A stretch of DNA of 64,000 bases. Origin: Gyromitra esculenta (Eukaryota > Ascomycota > Pezizomycetes > Pezizales > Discinaceae). The translations under genes were made by a program, and so were the position numbers. The notes beneath the pieces are model-generated. The model was not told where the DNA came from, made no database searches, and saw only the letters and a list, made by a program, of their open reading frames with translations. This document shows, piece by piece, positions 24,850-39,000 of the stretch. The stretch's first letter is position 1, and the number at the start of each line of letters is the position of its first letter. Location of the stretch: contig JBCAML010000014.1 in assembly GCA_038503075.1 (NCBI GenBank), positions 1,302,001 to 1,366,000 on the forward strand. The letters run 5' to 3'.

Positions 24850-26274
24850 ATGGCTGTGCAGGCGAATATAGTGGTGTTAGGGTAAGCATTATCCAAGCTC
24901 CAGTTGAAAATAGACAGCTAATGTATTCCTCTAGAGCTGGTGTAGCGGGCTTGACGACGGCATTACTACTTAGTCGTCGCAGTGGCTTCAATGTTACCGT
25001 TGTCGCGAAGCACATGCCCGGCGATTATGATATTGAATACACTTCGCCTTGGGCTGGTGCGAACTTCTTGCCGTTAGTAATATCTACGTTTTCTAGCCTT
25101 CGATAAGCCCAATTGCGATCTTGGGAACAATTTTCTGGGCTTAACTGAATATCATGATTAAAAATAGTGTTTCACCGAAAGGCTCGCGTGCTGCAGAATG
25201 GGACAGGGTGACGTACGCAGAACTCCGTAGACTCACATCGAACGTCCCTGAAGCCGGCATTCATTTTCAAGGTATGGATGTTTCGTCTGTAATTTTAAAT
25301 GTGCTTTTGGTAACTTGCTTACGGCTGGCCGGATGGGAAGACGCTATTGTGTACACCCGTGAAAAGGACAAGCACAAAGTCACAGCTGGCTGGTTCAACG
25401 AACTGCTTAAACGTGATCCTTGGTTTAAGGATATCGTTGAAGAGGTAATGCACGTTTTGGATGGGTTATTAGTGGATTAGCTGACACTATACCAAGTTCC
25501 GAGAACTACCGAAATCTGAGCTTCCTGCTGGTGTCTCTAGCGGAACCAGATGGAAATCCATGTGCATTAACACGCCTGTTTACCTTGCGTATCTTGTCTC
25601 GCAGTGTCTCAAAAACGGAGTTGTGTTTAAGCGCGGCGTTGTTAAACATATCTCCAAAGCCGCGTCATTGCACTCATCGGAGAAGAAGGCCGATATCGTA
25701 GTTAACTGCACTGGGATTATGGCATACAAACTCGGAGGCGTTGAAGACAAGAACGTTTATCCTGCTAGAGGTCAGATCGTCTTGGTGAGGAACGTCGCAC
25801 CAGCAATGATCACTTGTTCCGGCACAGACGATGGAGATGACGAGGCTTCATATATTATGACTAGAGCTGCAGGTGGAGGAACGATCCTTGGAGGATCCTA
25901 CCAGACGAACTCCTGGGAGTCGCAGCCAGATATGAATCTGGCTCAGAGGATCATGAAGCGAGCTATTGAGTGGTGCCCAGAACTCGTTAAGCCTGGACAA
26001 GGCGTTGAAGGGTTGGATGTGATACGTCACGGCGTGGGACTGAGGCCACTGAGAGTTGGAGGACCGAGAGTAGAGAAGGATAACATTGATGGTCTCAAGG
26101 TTGTACACAACTATGGTGCTGGTGGATTTGGGTGTAAGGATTTCTCCTTCAAACATGATTATTTCAATTGGTATATGGTAATTGACAAGTATTACAGATC
26201 AGTCGAGCTATGGGATGTCCGAGGAAGCCGTGAGGTTGGTAGAAGAATCGTTGAGAGCTAAATCACTATTATAA
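24850..26274 (+). CDS. dao: D-amino-acid oxidase (FAD)
   Basis: Oxidatively deaminates D-amino acids to 2-oxo acids with ammonia and hydrogen peroxide. Six exons (24850-24881, 24935-25072, 25168-25271, 25341-25444, 25497-26133, 26198-26274) join in phase to 363 residues, the usual family length. The start MAVQANIVVLGAGVAGLTT carries the FAD-binding GxGxxG, with GAGVAG split by intron 1. Further motifs are YTSPWAGANFLP, AEWDRVTYAEL, RWKSMCINTPVYLAYLVSQC, ADIVVNCTG, NVYPARGQIV, and RHGVGLRPLRVGGPR with the substrate arginine. The end has HNYGAGGFGYQSSYG. The C-terminus RAKSLL lacks a canonical SKL-type peroxisomal signal, which many fungal orthologues have. An earlier short frame at 24687 is not needed. 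Confidence 0.93.
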
Positions 26275-26879
26275 ATACATGTACATTTAGCTCACTGCCC
26301 GCCCCAGAGCGTCGAATGGTGATATGGAAGGGGGGTTTAAAACAACCACAGTGTAAAAAGCCACCCTGGGTCGTATGTATTTGTAATGGCCCTAGAGTGG
26401 CTTCCACGAGGCTGGCTGCTTCTAGAACCGCCTGCATGTAGCTATCTAAATAGATGAAGGTTCTACTATGCCTGAGATATGGAATTTGTGAGAGATCTAA
26501 TCACCCTAGAATTTTAATCATATGTAGACTGGTAATTAAATGCCAACAAGCAAAAACTTCCATGGATCGGATCGTGAAAGACAAACTGTTGCCAAGACTA
26601 GCACCTTCATGAGTCACATGCACGCAGCCGCCGCATCGACACTTTTGGGAACCATTTCCGACCAATTATGGTTCCCCCGCATAAGCCCAGGATCTCTTCT
26701 TGGCGCCTCAGGCCACCTCACTTCCAAGCTTAGAATCCGGCTGCCTCGCCCCTCTTCCTCTTTATATACTCTTCCTCCCCTTCCTTTCTCTCTCTTCTTC
26801 TCCACTCCCCATCACCATCCTCACACCCCACAGTCACCTCAATATCTATCTCCAAACCGCTTAATACCCACTCATAAAC
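26275..26879 (+). promoter_or_regulatory. Polyubiquitin promoter region
   Basis: A TATA-like TTTATATACT lies at 26761-26770. It is followed by a 60 bp pyrimidine-rich tract to about 26820 and then CA-rich leader up to the ATG at 26880. A GAACCATTTC element near 26650 could be a weak heat-shock-type half-site pair, but spacing is not canonical. A TACATGTA palindrome at 26276 is at the DAO 3' end. Confidence 0.55.
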
Positions 26880-28084
<1,205 letters not shown>

Positions 28085-28336
28085 ATGTTAATGGGATAAT
28101 GTGATCATGGGAAATGTTGCTGCCTATAAACGTACGCTGGGTTGTTTTTAAAAGGATGCTTCTACCCTCTTGGGAAATGGTTTCGGTGTTTGATATTTTT
28201 TTTTTTAGCAATCAGGTGGTGGTAATCAATGTTTTCGGGTTGCTGTTCGAGTTATTCAAATTTAAACTGATTTCCATGGTAAATAAACCTAATTGCTGTG
28301 CCCATCTGTGAAACAAGTAGAAAAAGTCGAACCTAA

Positions 28337-29858
28337 CTACTCGCTCTCATCATCTGAAGAAACCAAAAATACTGCTTCGCCAAGCTCCTCTGCACCTTCT
28401 TCACCTTGAACGCTCTTATACCTAACTTCCTGGTCCCGATCTCCATCTTTAACTCTTTGCGAGACCCCACTTCTCAAGAAGAATGTCAATAAGCCCAAGT
28501 CGTAAAATATTTTCATCAACCCGGCAATAAAAAATGCAAGGCCCATTTTACCCATTCCACCCAACCAGCCCGTTATAAATGGCCCCGCACCTTGCGAGAA
28601 TGTTTTGAGGGTATTCACAACTCCCATGACGGCTGTCCTCTCTTCAGGCATCATCACAGCAGCAAGGAAAGCCGTTCTAGGAGCTTGATCCATGCTCGCC
28701 ATCAACGACCTTAAAATCAGAAAGCTCATCGCGAATCCAGTCCCTACACGCGAACTGCCAGGTATCGGAATCATACAGAGAAGAACTGCCGAAGGAAGAT
28801 GCGTATAAACCATTGTTCGGACGAGACCTAAACGTTTTGATATTGGTACCGCTAGGAGTGAGGACGCCGCAGCGAGAAGCGAAGTTGTGAAGAAGAGCGT
28901 GCCAAGTGTGGAAACTGGAAGCGAGTGCTTGGTGGTAAAGTAATAGGTCAGCCAAGACCTGTAGAATTCAAAGTCAGTTAATTTTATAGCAAATAATGTG
29001 CTGTTGATAAACTAACGCTGGCGCAAGCCCTGATGCTGTACTGTCCACAGCGAATAGAAGGCATAGTTTCCAGAGGATCGATAGAGACTCTGTTGATATT
29101 TTCGGTATCAACAGTGCCGTAGCCTTTTGCAAAAATCCAGTACTAGCTTGCCCACCCCTCAAGAACGACTCTCCCTCATTGCGTCCCTCAGTACTCTTGA
29201 CAACCTCACATTCTTCCGTGAGTGCCCAAGCTAATGCCAGTTTCACCAATCCGATACCCGCATATATCCAAAACACGACCCGGTACGCCTTCTCCTCCGC
29301 GGATGCTCCTCCATCCTTGCCAGTTAGAAGATACACCAGCCATCCACAACTCACGCTCCCTAATGCACCTCCTAAAGCTCCAATAAGCGTATACCAGGCG
29401 AAGATCTCAGTTCTCGCACCGCCCTCAACTATTTGCGCCGTGACTGATTCCTCAATAGCTCTGAACGGACCTATTTCGTTTCCCGCTGGGGAGATGACGC
29501 CGACTATGGCTGCAATAAGTAAGATCCAGAAATTCGAGACTAAAGCGAAGGTTATGCCAGATATTGTCATTAACCCAGCGCCTAACATCAATATATTGCG
29601 TCGCCCAAGACGGTCGGCAAAAAGAGTCAAGATCAATGAGATCACGACGTCACCATATAGAGTCAGGGTCATGAAAAGGCCAGTTCTAGATGTTGGGTTC
29701 TGGAGCACTGTGAAGAAGTGGGCCAGAATCAAGGTGCTGGAACCGTATGCATACAGACGAACGAAACGCTGGAAAAAGAGCAAACGGACATTGTGATTGG
29801 TGAGGAGAGATCGAGGGAGGAACTGGAGAGATAGTTCGAAAATCTTGTTGAGAGACAT
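28337..29858 (-). CDS. Major facilitator superfamily transporter
   Basis: Two exons on the minus strand (29858-29017, 28958-28337) join to 487 residues with about 12 predicted membrane segments. The cytoplasmic loop 2-3 signature reads ADRLGRRNILMLGAG. Helix 4-5 carries VISPAGNEIGPFRAIEESV, and the C-terminal half includes FLILRSLMASMDQAPRTAFL and VMGVVNTLKTFSQGAGPFITG. The charged C-terminal tail ends VSSDDESE. The substrate cannot be read from the sequence. It lies convergent to polyubiquitin and divergent to a second MFS gene 374 bp upstream. Confidence 0.88.
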
Positions 29859-30232
29859 GGCGTTTGTCCTTTCTTCGTGGTTTGCGGGATGGCTACATGA
29901 ATTTTGAACATTTAGAGAGTCGTAGTACAGATCCTGGATTTATTAAAGTGAAAATGACGCGTGGATTGAAGCGGGGCGTTCGGGTGTCACGGGAGTGACG
30001 GCACATGCTCTTATCGATAGGCCAACCCCCAAAACGTCGTTAGAGACCCAACAGTTACACCGCATTATCTCTATTGAACGGGAGATAATCAACAATCGTG
30101 CAATCAATCAGAGTGCCTTCCCCATAGGCCATGCAAATGTAACGAGAATTCGTCGATGGTTCAAAAACAGGCCGTGTGCGCGAGGCTGTCTTTATCTGTT
30201 TCTTGACAATGCACTCCGTCCTCAATTCGAAC
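29859..30232. promoter_or_regulatory. Shared divergent promoter of two MFS genes
   Basis: 374 bp separates the start codons of oppositely oriented transporters, so the promoters must share this stretch. No named site was recognised. Confidence 0.55.
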
Positions 30233-32256
30233 ATGTCTCGGATAAATGGCGAACGTACTCCACTTCTCGGTGATTCAGTAACCTCCGTTATCAACATCCC
30301 AACAGCTGCTCAGGAAGTAGCAAAGCGAAGTGTTATATTAGAGACAGGGGAAGACGCGGCTATTACCCAATATTCAGTTTCTACAAAAACTCCCCAAGTC
30401 GCAGCACTTGAAACTACAACGAAAGATATACCTGCGTCCTGGTTGACGCTCCCTAAGAAACGCCAACTTTTCCTGCTAGCACTATGTGGTTTTGTTGAAC
30501 CCGTCAGCCAAACATCAGTGTTATCATATCTTTACTATTTTCTCCACTCCCTAAATCCGACTCTTCCATCAGCTACGCTCGCCCGCCAGGCAGGATACCT
30601 AGCATCCGCTTTCGCGATATGCATGTTCTTGACTGGATGGTTCTGGGGTCGCGTCGCTGATAGGATTGGGAGAAAGAAAGTTGTATTAATAGGATTAACT
30701 TCCACATCAGCTGCGAGCGTTGTTTTTGGTTTTAGTGAAAGCTATCGTGGACTTGTAATTGCGAGGTGCTTGGCGGGATTGATGGACGCGAATATTGCAA
30801 TCTTGAGGACTATGATTACAGAAACTGTGATTGATAAAAAGTAGGCTTCGATTCCTTAGCTTCTGATATATACGCTAGGCTACAAACGTACAGACAAATA
30901 TGAAAACCCAGAAGCCCACAACAACCTTGCAAGCCCTTAGCCGTAGTTGGGGTCAGTGCTTTCGTACTAACACTAGAATGCTCTAGATATCATTCGCGTG
31001 CTTTCCTTCTTCTCCCCTTAAGCTTCAATTTTGGAGCAGTTTTAGGACCAATGCTAGGCGGGTTCTTAGCAGATCCAACTTCCAGTAGATCACCCGCATC
31101 GAAATTATTTGGACCAGGAACATTCCTTGGTGGTGAAAATGGAGTAGAGTGGATGAAGAGATGGAGATATGCACTGCCAAACGTGGTTTCTGCAATTTTG
31201 CTGTCTACCGCTGCAGTTATGTGTTTTCTTTTCTTAAAAGAAGTAAGATACCAAATTCTTCCTTACTACCAAAACCTCTAAGAGCGCTGCATTAATTGAA
31301 AAGCGATATGATAGACACTAGAAACACGAAAAATGGATTTGGATCCTGGAATTTACATCCAGAACGAATTGAGGAATTTTCTACGTTGTCATAAAAATAA
31401 ACACACGAAAATCCCTCAGCAAGACGACGCCAGTGAAGAAATAACCCACGGGTTCACTCCGACGTCCGCTAGAGGTTCCCCCGCTAGGAACAACAACAAT
31501 CTAGTAACAACGAGGCCAAGAGCTAGCCCTATTATCCCTAAAAATATATGGACGCGCAATGTCAAATTGACTATCCTCTCCTGTGCCCTTCTTCCGCTCC
31601 ACATGTCTACATTCATGCACCTTTGGGGTGTTTTCCTATCAATCCCCAGATCATCGGACCATGGACATACACACCTTCCGTTCCACTTCAACGGTGGCCT
31701 GGGCCTCTCTCCCGCATCAATTGGATTGGCAATGTCTCTCTTCGGCGTCCTTGGAATATGTGTACAAATACTCGCATATCCTCCAGCTGCGCACTGCGTG
31801 GGGATCTTGCGCTTATATCAGTGGTCCCTGTTCGCCTTCCCTATGGCCTACTTCCTCATCCCATACCTTAGCCTTCTCCCTAGCAGTGATCCACCCCCAG
31901 CTCCAGCTGCTGGGCCAATTGTATGGATAGGGATCACTTTTATACTCCTACTCCAGGTGGCGGCAAGAACGTTCGCACTCCCATCATCGGTGATACTGTT
32001 AACAAACTCGACACCCTCACCGCTGGTTCTTGGAAGGATCCATGGGCTCGCAGTTAGTCTAGCGAGCTTGTCGAAGGCAATTGGTCCGGGGGTTGCCGGG
32101 GTATTATTCAGTATGGGTTTGGGAGTAGGAGTTGTTGGAACCGCATGGTGGGCGCTAGCGGGGGCCGCTATAGTAGGTGCTGTTGTAGGGCTATGGTTGA
32201 GAGAAGACGGAGGCATAGGTGATGCTGAACAAGGCGGTGATGCTGTTCATCCGTGA
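30233..32256 (+). CDS. Major facilitator superfamily transporter, ZIF1/YCR023C-like
   Basis: Three exons (30233-30840, 30987-31242, 31315-32256) join to about 601 residues. The chosen ATG gives MSRINGERTPLLG, an acidic/hydrophilic start common in this family; an in-frame ATG upstream at 30176 is less typical. Motifs: VEPVSQTSVLSYLYYFLHSL (helix 1), FWGRVADRIGRKKVVLIGL (loop 2-3), NFGAVLGPMLGGFLADPTS (helix 5) and FLFLKETLETRK after helix 6. A long hydrophilic central loop with THGFTPTSARGSPAR precedes the second six-helix half. Related proteins are vacuolar or plasma-membrane exporters, but the substrate is not determinable. The junction near 30841-30987 was set by phase and could hide an extra small exon. 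Confidence 0.85.
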
Positions 32257-33523
32257 GTTGTGTTTAGATATTAGCTCCAAAAATTTAGAGACAAGAGTGA
32301 AAGAGAAGATGGAAATGGGCAATCAGAAAACACGAACTGGCACGCATGCAACATTATTAGGATGGGTATGTTAAGGGGGGGAAAACCGTTATAACTAGCT
32401 AGGGGAAATAAGCTATAACTAGAGCAAGCAACAATTCAAATTACTAGCACATTATTTCTCGGCCCTACTGCTTTTTTGTTGGCTTAGAGACTGCAAGGCC
32501 CAAGATACTAGCTAGTATGGGTCTCTCTCGAAATCGACCACAGCAACCAGAACAACGGATTTATCTCATCCTCAGTTATATGCCATCACAAATTCTCACT
32601 CGATCGCAGGCTATTCTAGTGCTTAGTGGTGACACTTAATCCTATTAAATGGCATTCTAGGGGAATAAAAAAAGGCTAAGACAAGAAGTTTGACTTAAAA
32701 ATTAAAGTTAGAGCTGATTAGCGGATAATAATTATGCAAGAAATCGTAAAAACCAGTCTCAGTGGTAGGAGTAGCCCCCCTTTTTACGAATTGTTTGGCC
32801 TATTCATAAGTACCTCGGTTATTCGACGAAAGTGATATTAGATTTCTGAACTCAGCCGTAACATGACCAATTACAAACGGTACCTGCCACATATCCTTTT
32901 TCCGTTCAATCGCAAACGCTTGGCCGGCGGCGGCGTGGGACCACACAAATAACTCTAGACCGTGTTCTATCCGGAACGAATGAAACCCTACTCGCCAAGA
33001 AGAAGCAAAGACAAGTACGCGGGGGGCTGAGTAGTGAACACTGCCATCACAAATACACGGCAGAAAAATAAATAAATGGAAGCAACAAAGGGGTTGAAAG
33101 ACTTCAGTATGCGATTAGAAAAATTCGAGTGCGTATTAATTTATCCACGCCTCAAAAAAAAAATTTATCCACGGGCCAGTCTTACGATTTCTCCCCCCTC
33201 CATCTGCACGAATTTCGCTCGTTTATAAAGACTCTCCCAGGACACATGCATATAATCGTTTTCTATCATATTAGTTAACGTATGCATGGAAGATATACAG
33301 CGCAGAAAGTGACACTAATTTTTTTTTTACTCTACCTGCTTCTAACTCTTCTGGGTTCCATAAAACCTACAATTACACGTGATAGGAACTAGTTCGTTAG
33401 GAACTCGTGACGGTAGATAAACACAACTACATGTATATTAAGGTCGCCATTATCATCTAATCGTGTATAATAGTTTCTTCTATAGAATCTTCGCGATCTG
33501 AGCTTTATACTCGACAGAACCAA
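32257..33523. other. Gene-free AT-rich stretch
   Basis: No supportable gene, RNA or repeat boundary was found. One TACATGTA occurs at 33428. Confidence 0.55.
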
Positions 33524-34050
33524 ATCACGCGGTATCACTCGAGCATATTAATGTCATCAGTATTTTCTGCACCAGAACAGCACTTTCTGAAGCCTAGCTA
33601 TCGAATTTTCCCTAGTGATTTAAAAATTTCAGGGATATTTACTACACATATACCTATATTTTTCCTTCAAGATTGGAGAGCTATAACAGTTTTCGCAGCA
33701 CCGAATAGTAAATACCATAAGCCTCAAGATAAATGATTCTACTACGTCTCGCAATCTATTCATCAATAAAGAAGAGAGCAAGAACTAAACTAAACCTAAG
33801 CTGAAGAAAGAAAAGAAAAGGTGGGAGGACAAAGCAAGCCAAAGATTTAGATTTCCAGTTGATCAACCCTGGTTCCATAAATATAACACCATGAAATATG
33901 GTCATAAGACTTCGGGAAAAGGATTTATATTGATACTTGATGTGTTTATAGACTCTTCCACACTAGTGTTCATTAGTAGACATAACCTCCAAACCTAGAC
34001 TTTAAACTTACTACTCTGGGAGGCGCTATCGAGTGGTGAAATATTCATGA
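33524..34050. mobile_element. 0.53 kb TIR element (ATCACTCG family), copy C
   Basis: The left end reads ATCACGCGGTATCACTCGAG, nearly identical to the left end at 12533. The right end, reverse-complemented, reads TCATGAATATTTCACCACTC. The right terminus overlaps another motif in the opposite direction (CATGAGATATCACTCG, to 34061), making a 32 bp near-palindrome at 34030-34061. There is no coding capacity. Confidence 0.42.
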
Positions 34051-34061
34051 GATATCACTCG

Positions 34062-35262
34062 TGACATTCAGCTACGACACCTACAACTAACTATACGGGG
34101 TAGGAAGCTGAAGCTTTGTATTTACTACTGTGGGCTGGTGCCACTCCGTCACAGCCCCGATGTCTTAGTACCCAGCTATAAATTATGGAGTTGAATGTTG
34201 GTATAATATCCAACAAAAACGGGCTAATGCAAGTTTCAAATCCTGACTTTGTAACCACCAACAAACAGTCCAATTCGGTTGCATTAAATACCTCGAAATC
34301 TATTAACCAAAACCCTAATCAGATTGTGTTACTAAGAGAAATGATAGTACCGGAGAGCCTATTCTCTCCGTCGAGTATAAGAATTATGTAACATCCCTGA
34401 TCGCAAAGTACTTAATCCTAACTGATGGATTTTAGTTCCACTCCAATTCATCCTATCGCATTCCGCCCCTGAACGTAACAGGCTAAAACAAATACAAAAA
34501 GCCGAAACTGAAGGGGGGACCCGACAGATGAGTTTGCTATCATACATGTTTAAATACAGAAAGAAAGAAAAGGATGAAGAAACAGTATTGAAAATTACCG
34601 AATCCAAAAGCATGAACCAAACCCCAAAAGAAAATATGAAAAACATGGAAAAAAATCTCAGGATATGAAAATAAAAGAAAAGACCGCAGTATCGTTTCAT
34701 TACTCCACCCCTACTTCCTGTCGCCCCTCCCCTTGCGCATTTTGCTGTCGTGCCTGGCCCACTCATTTCACATCATTTCTCCAACCTGTCCCTAGTTTCC
34801 CCAAGATGATGATACATCGTTGAAAAGAAAAACAAGGAAAAGAAAGTCACGCATTATCGTCGCCTTCGGAAATACACTGAACAGAAATATGTACCACGAG
34901 GAAATTCCCGCAGTAGTAAAGTGTGAAAAAGTTAAACAGGAAAAAGTAAAAGGAAATAGGATAAGGGAAAATAGCCAATAAAGACTCGGATAGCAAAATA
35001 GAACAAGAACCCGTATCCCTAGCATGTACTGACCAAATCCCTTTCGGTCACGCAACCCTGATCAAGTACAAACAATGCATTTAAGCAGAAGCAAAAGAAA
35101 CAAAGTAGAGATACACAACCAATAACCAGCGGCTCAAATCTAAAATGAGAAAGAACCAGAGGAAAAAAAACCCCATGTACATAACCCCAAAGCAAGCAAG
35201 CCTTTTTGATTGTTGAATAAAAAAAACGAAGGGAAGGAAATAAGAGAAAAGCAGATGAGAAC
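34062..35262. other. Gene-free stretch downstream of the Ash1-type gene
   Basis: A-rich on the plus strand from about 34550; probably includes the 3' region of the minus-strand methyltransferase gene. Overlapping small frames lack domains. Confidence 0.55.
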
Positions 35263-38226
35263 TTATCCAGCAACTTCAACAGCATTCAAAGCTGGCGCAA
35301 CACCGATGGGAGCCTCGGCAGGCAGGCCATCGATGCCGGTTGCCGCCGATAAAACGGTCGTTATAGCTTGTTCAAGTAGTTGATGTGATACTTCATCCTC
35401 CACAGTTGCTGCTGCACCTAAACTTCTTCTTGTAGCCCTAGTCATGACCGTTCCTGTAGATTTGCCAGAGACTGAGGAGGAAGTAGAGGGCAAACTTGGC
35501 GATTTAGTCTTGACTGTAGTTGTGATAGTTGTGGCAGTAGTGAGCACCTTTTCGTAGGTCTTCTTTTTCAGTGCCGAGACTGCCTTACTACTGGTTACAG
35601 ACTTGTGGATAATCTTTCCCTTCCCACCGCGTATCGTCTTGTTAACTTTATAGGTTTTTGTGACACGCGGCCTCCCAGCCTTGTCGTGGGTACGACGACG
35701 GCGAGCAGCTTCTGAAAGTGAAGTGTTCTTCTTGGTGGAAGGGGAGGTCTCAGTTGGGTGATCTGAAACCTCAGACAAAGGAGAAGAAGGTGACTCAGGT
35801 TCAGAGTCTTCCGGTGCTGGTGAAGGTGATGATATGGGGGATGGTGGGGGCCTCCGCCTATGCTTCCGTTTTGGAGTAATGATGACAGATTTCTGAACTT
35901 GAGCCACCACTTTCCTTGGCCTTCCTCTTGTAGGCTTTTTGCCTTCGACTACTCGCCCACCTTTGCCATTGACCCCCCTTTTCTTACCTTTATCCTTGCC
36001 CTTGCCCTTGCCTTTAGTTGAAGGCAACTCAGGCTTCCTTTGGAGCCCATCGGCTCTCTTTCCCAAGGCGCCACGGCAATTTTCGGCCCCGCAGTGGCAA
36101 GCCTGTTGACTAACGCCAGTAAACCAGCTTTTTAACCCGAACTGTTAGTTTATGTTTATCACCAAGGTTCGATGTCATGCAGACTTACTTAAAATTATAA
36201 TCATAAGTGAGTTCATCTCCAGCTTCTATGCCATGATCACCAGCGAATAAAGCCATTCTTGGTTTCCCATCCACCAGCCATTTCTCCATTCGACAATTAG
36301 GATTACACGAGTCTTGAATGAGCGAAGCGAAATATTAATATGAGCACTTTCTACCCAGTAGCATAGATAGGCTTACGGTTAACAAAGCGTGCGACAGAAC
36401 CCCTGGTAGCGTCGAGAATCATATTCTGGTGAAAGAGCATGAGATAATAGTTCTTCCCATCGAAATATCATTAGCAATTGTTAACCCTTTCTGAAAAGAA
36501 AAGAATAGCTTTTTACTCACATTATTATCTTTGTAGTCCTCAATCATCCTCCTCTCGCTCTCCTCTTGTGTAATAATCTCTCCGGTATACTCGACAACAA
36601 TTTGTCTTGGTGCAAAGCTCCTGGTGGCACGTAACCCATGCCCACAGTTTTGTGTCTACACGCAACATACGCCCTCTCTGGTCAGTAACATATTCCTGCA
36701 AAAAATAAATACGAGTGACTTCGCAAGTAAAAACGAGAATCAAAGATAAAACAATGTGGGTGCTACCAAAATGACTTCTACTCCCTCGGCGAATTTGGTC
36801 CCAGTCTTTACTCGCTCCTTCAGGTCTGCAAAGGCCCTATTACTACAATTCTCAGGCTCAACATTACAATTTCCTTCATCGCATTCCATCCAGGTACAGC
36901 GATTGAGGCAATCTTCATCACAGCCTTTCTTTTCTGTGCAAACGCATTTTGCCATGGATGCCTTTTCTTTCTTCCACACTAGAGAAGCATCTCCAATCAA
37001 AACATCTACAGACAAACGAACACGTATGGGAATTCACCGGGCATCTAGTTAGCTAATTGACCTTAAAAAGGAACAAGAACACATATTCGAGCAATTTGAC
37101 CGCACGGACGAGGAAGGGGACGAAAAAGAAGGGTGTATGTACTATGATTGAGCTTTCTCCAGTCCTGAATTGGCCCACACTTCCAAGGGCTTGGCGCAAA
37201 AATGTTGAATGGAAGTTTAAAATCGCGAGTAGTTTTCAAGATCCTCAAACCTGTGAACATGGGCAGCGGTAACGCAGCCGGCCGATCTGACCCCGTTTTG
37301 CCCCGTTTCTTCGCTTTACCTCCCGGCCGCTTCCTAACGTCCAAGTCCTGACCCTGTCCCAAATAGAGCCCTTGGTTTAGCCAAACCTTCTTCTGCTTCC
37401 TCTGCTTTAAATTTAAACCTGCCGGTGGCGCTTCTGGGCTGTCATGGGTAAAGCTTTCGTCGTCGTCGTCCTCGTTGTACGAGAGATGCTTTTTCGCCCT
37501 CTTACTAGCTCTCAATGGAGTTCCGTCGGCTGCAGACCTGGTAGCAGCATTTCCCTGAAGCTTCGCGTTGGCGCTCTTGGATCCAGCGACCATGGCATCG
37601 TGGGATCTTTTGCCTCGCAAGGTAGTCGGCGTCGTGGTTTCCACAAGTTTATTGGCGATTATGCTCAATCGCTTGCTTTGGCGACGCGTTTTGTCTGCGG
37701 CTTTTGAGCCTGGAGCTGAAGAGGGCGCTTTCGCAGAGGATCTGAGCTGCCTGGTTACTGTCTTGACCTCCTTCACGGTCGTTGCTGTTTTCTTAGTGGC
37801 AGGGGTGATAGGGGTATTTTGCTGTAGTCGAGCGCGGTCTCGTAATTTACGCGTGTCGCGCGTCTGCTCCAGTTCCTCCTCACCCTCGTTCGCCTCCTCT
37901 GGATTCTCTCCTTTTTCTGATCCCACTCTCTCCTCTTCTTTCTCTACTTCCACTAGTGTTTCCGCTTCGACCTTTTGTGCCTCTTCCTCGATTTCTGCCT
38001 CTAGAGATTTTTCTTCTTGCACTTTTCCCTCTTCCACCCCTTCCTCCGCCGTGACAGTAGTTCGTTCTGGCGTAGTAGAAATGCTAGTCGCCGTAGTGGA
38101 ATTGTTAGTTATAGACGCCGAATCAATAACGGAAGATGTTGCCGAGGATGTCTGCATAGCAATAGCGTCAAGCGTATTTGTCAAATCCGGCGGCGGAGAA
38201 TTGGAAGGCGGCGGAGACCACTCCAT
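35263..38226 (-). CDS. ash1: Ash1-type histone H3K36 methyltransferase (AWS-SET-post-SET)
   Basis: Chromatin enzyme methylating histone lysine, in this family chiefly H3K36. Six exons on the minus strand (38226-37143, 37005-36767, 36655-36521, 36452-36377, 36312-36189, 36127-35263) join in phase to 840 residues. The first 340 residues are disordered and rich in Thr, Ser, Glu and Lys. FKLPFNIFAP and NVLIGDASLVWKK precede the AWS cysteines (KCVCTEKKGCDEDCLNRCTW, then CSNRAFADL). The SET domain has GHGLRATRSFAP, IVVEYTGEIITQEE, LDATRGSVARFVNHSCNPNC and EAGDELTYDYNF. The post-SET motif CHCGAENCRGALGKR follows. The 250-residue tail is basic with GRPRK-type AT-hook-like patches and TRATRRSLG. SET signature residues look intact. 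Confidence 0.93.
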
Positions 38227-39000
38227 TGCAAAACAGTAGTGGTGATGATAGTGGGGGGAGGGACAAGTGAGGTGAAAGAAAATAGAAAGATAGAAACGGA
38301 AAGAGAGGCACTAAAGCTTAGAGAATCAAGAGAAGAGTGCAGGGGTGATGCACGGGAATGCAAGCGGTGAAGAAGGAGGTTTGTGGGGAAGCCAATTAAG
38401 ACACGAGGATTAAAGGAGCGGAAGAGCACACGCGAAGCAAAGGTGTGATACGAAGTGCCTATAACTTGGCCACCACAAAAGGCAGGGATACAGAGAGGGG
38501 AGAGAAGGAGGAGGAGGAGAGGCAATACGGATAGGAAAAAGAAAATAGACAGCAAAGACAGGACGGAGGAGAAGGAGAAGCAGCGGCAGAGGGAGAGGAA
38601 GGGGAAGAGGAAGAGGAAGAGAGAGGTGGTGGGTGGGAATGAGAATGGGAATGGCTATGGGTGTATGGATGGAGAGGGAGGGAAGACACGGATGTGAGAA
38701 GAGGTAGTACAGTATGGTACAATCTCCCTCTAAGCATATTTAGTATCATTCATTATCTCTCTACATACTATCTTCCAAACTCAACCACCCTCCAAACTAT
38801 TCCCCCCCCAAATGTCCCGAGCCGATGTCCCTATATAGCCCTTACTATCCTATCCTAGGACATGCTTTTCCAATACTTGACCTGTCTGAACAAAGACTGG
38901 CTTTCTTCTTGCACATATGTAGCTGGTTAGCATCCTTATATACACGCAAACAAACCTCTGGATCCTCAAAAAAAAACTACACCCACCCTGGGCGCGGGCT
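38227..39000 (-). promoter_or_regulatory. Polypyrimidine promoter/leader of the Ash1-type gene
   Basis: On the sense (minus) strand, about 38470-38700 is almost continuously C/T, a common feature of fungal core promoters and 5' leaders. No TATA element or intron was assigned. Confidence 0.5.

Noticed and set aside
36665..36708. Microexon reading VTDQRGRMLR before the SET core of the Ash1-type gene
   Set aside because: It mimics the expected motif, but phase fails. Splicing at 36655 gives TQNCGHGLRATRSF in frame with the SET domain, so the similarity is coincidental.
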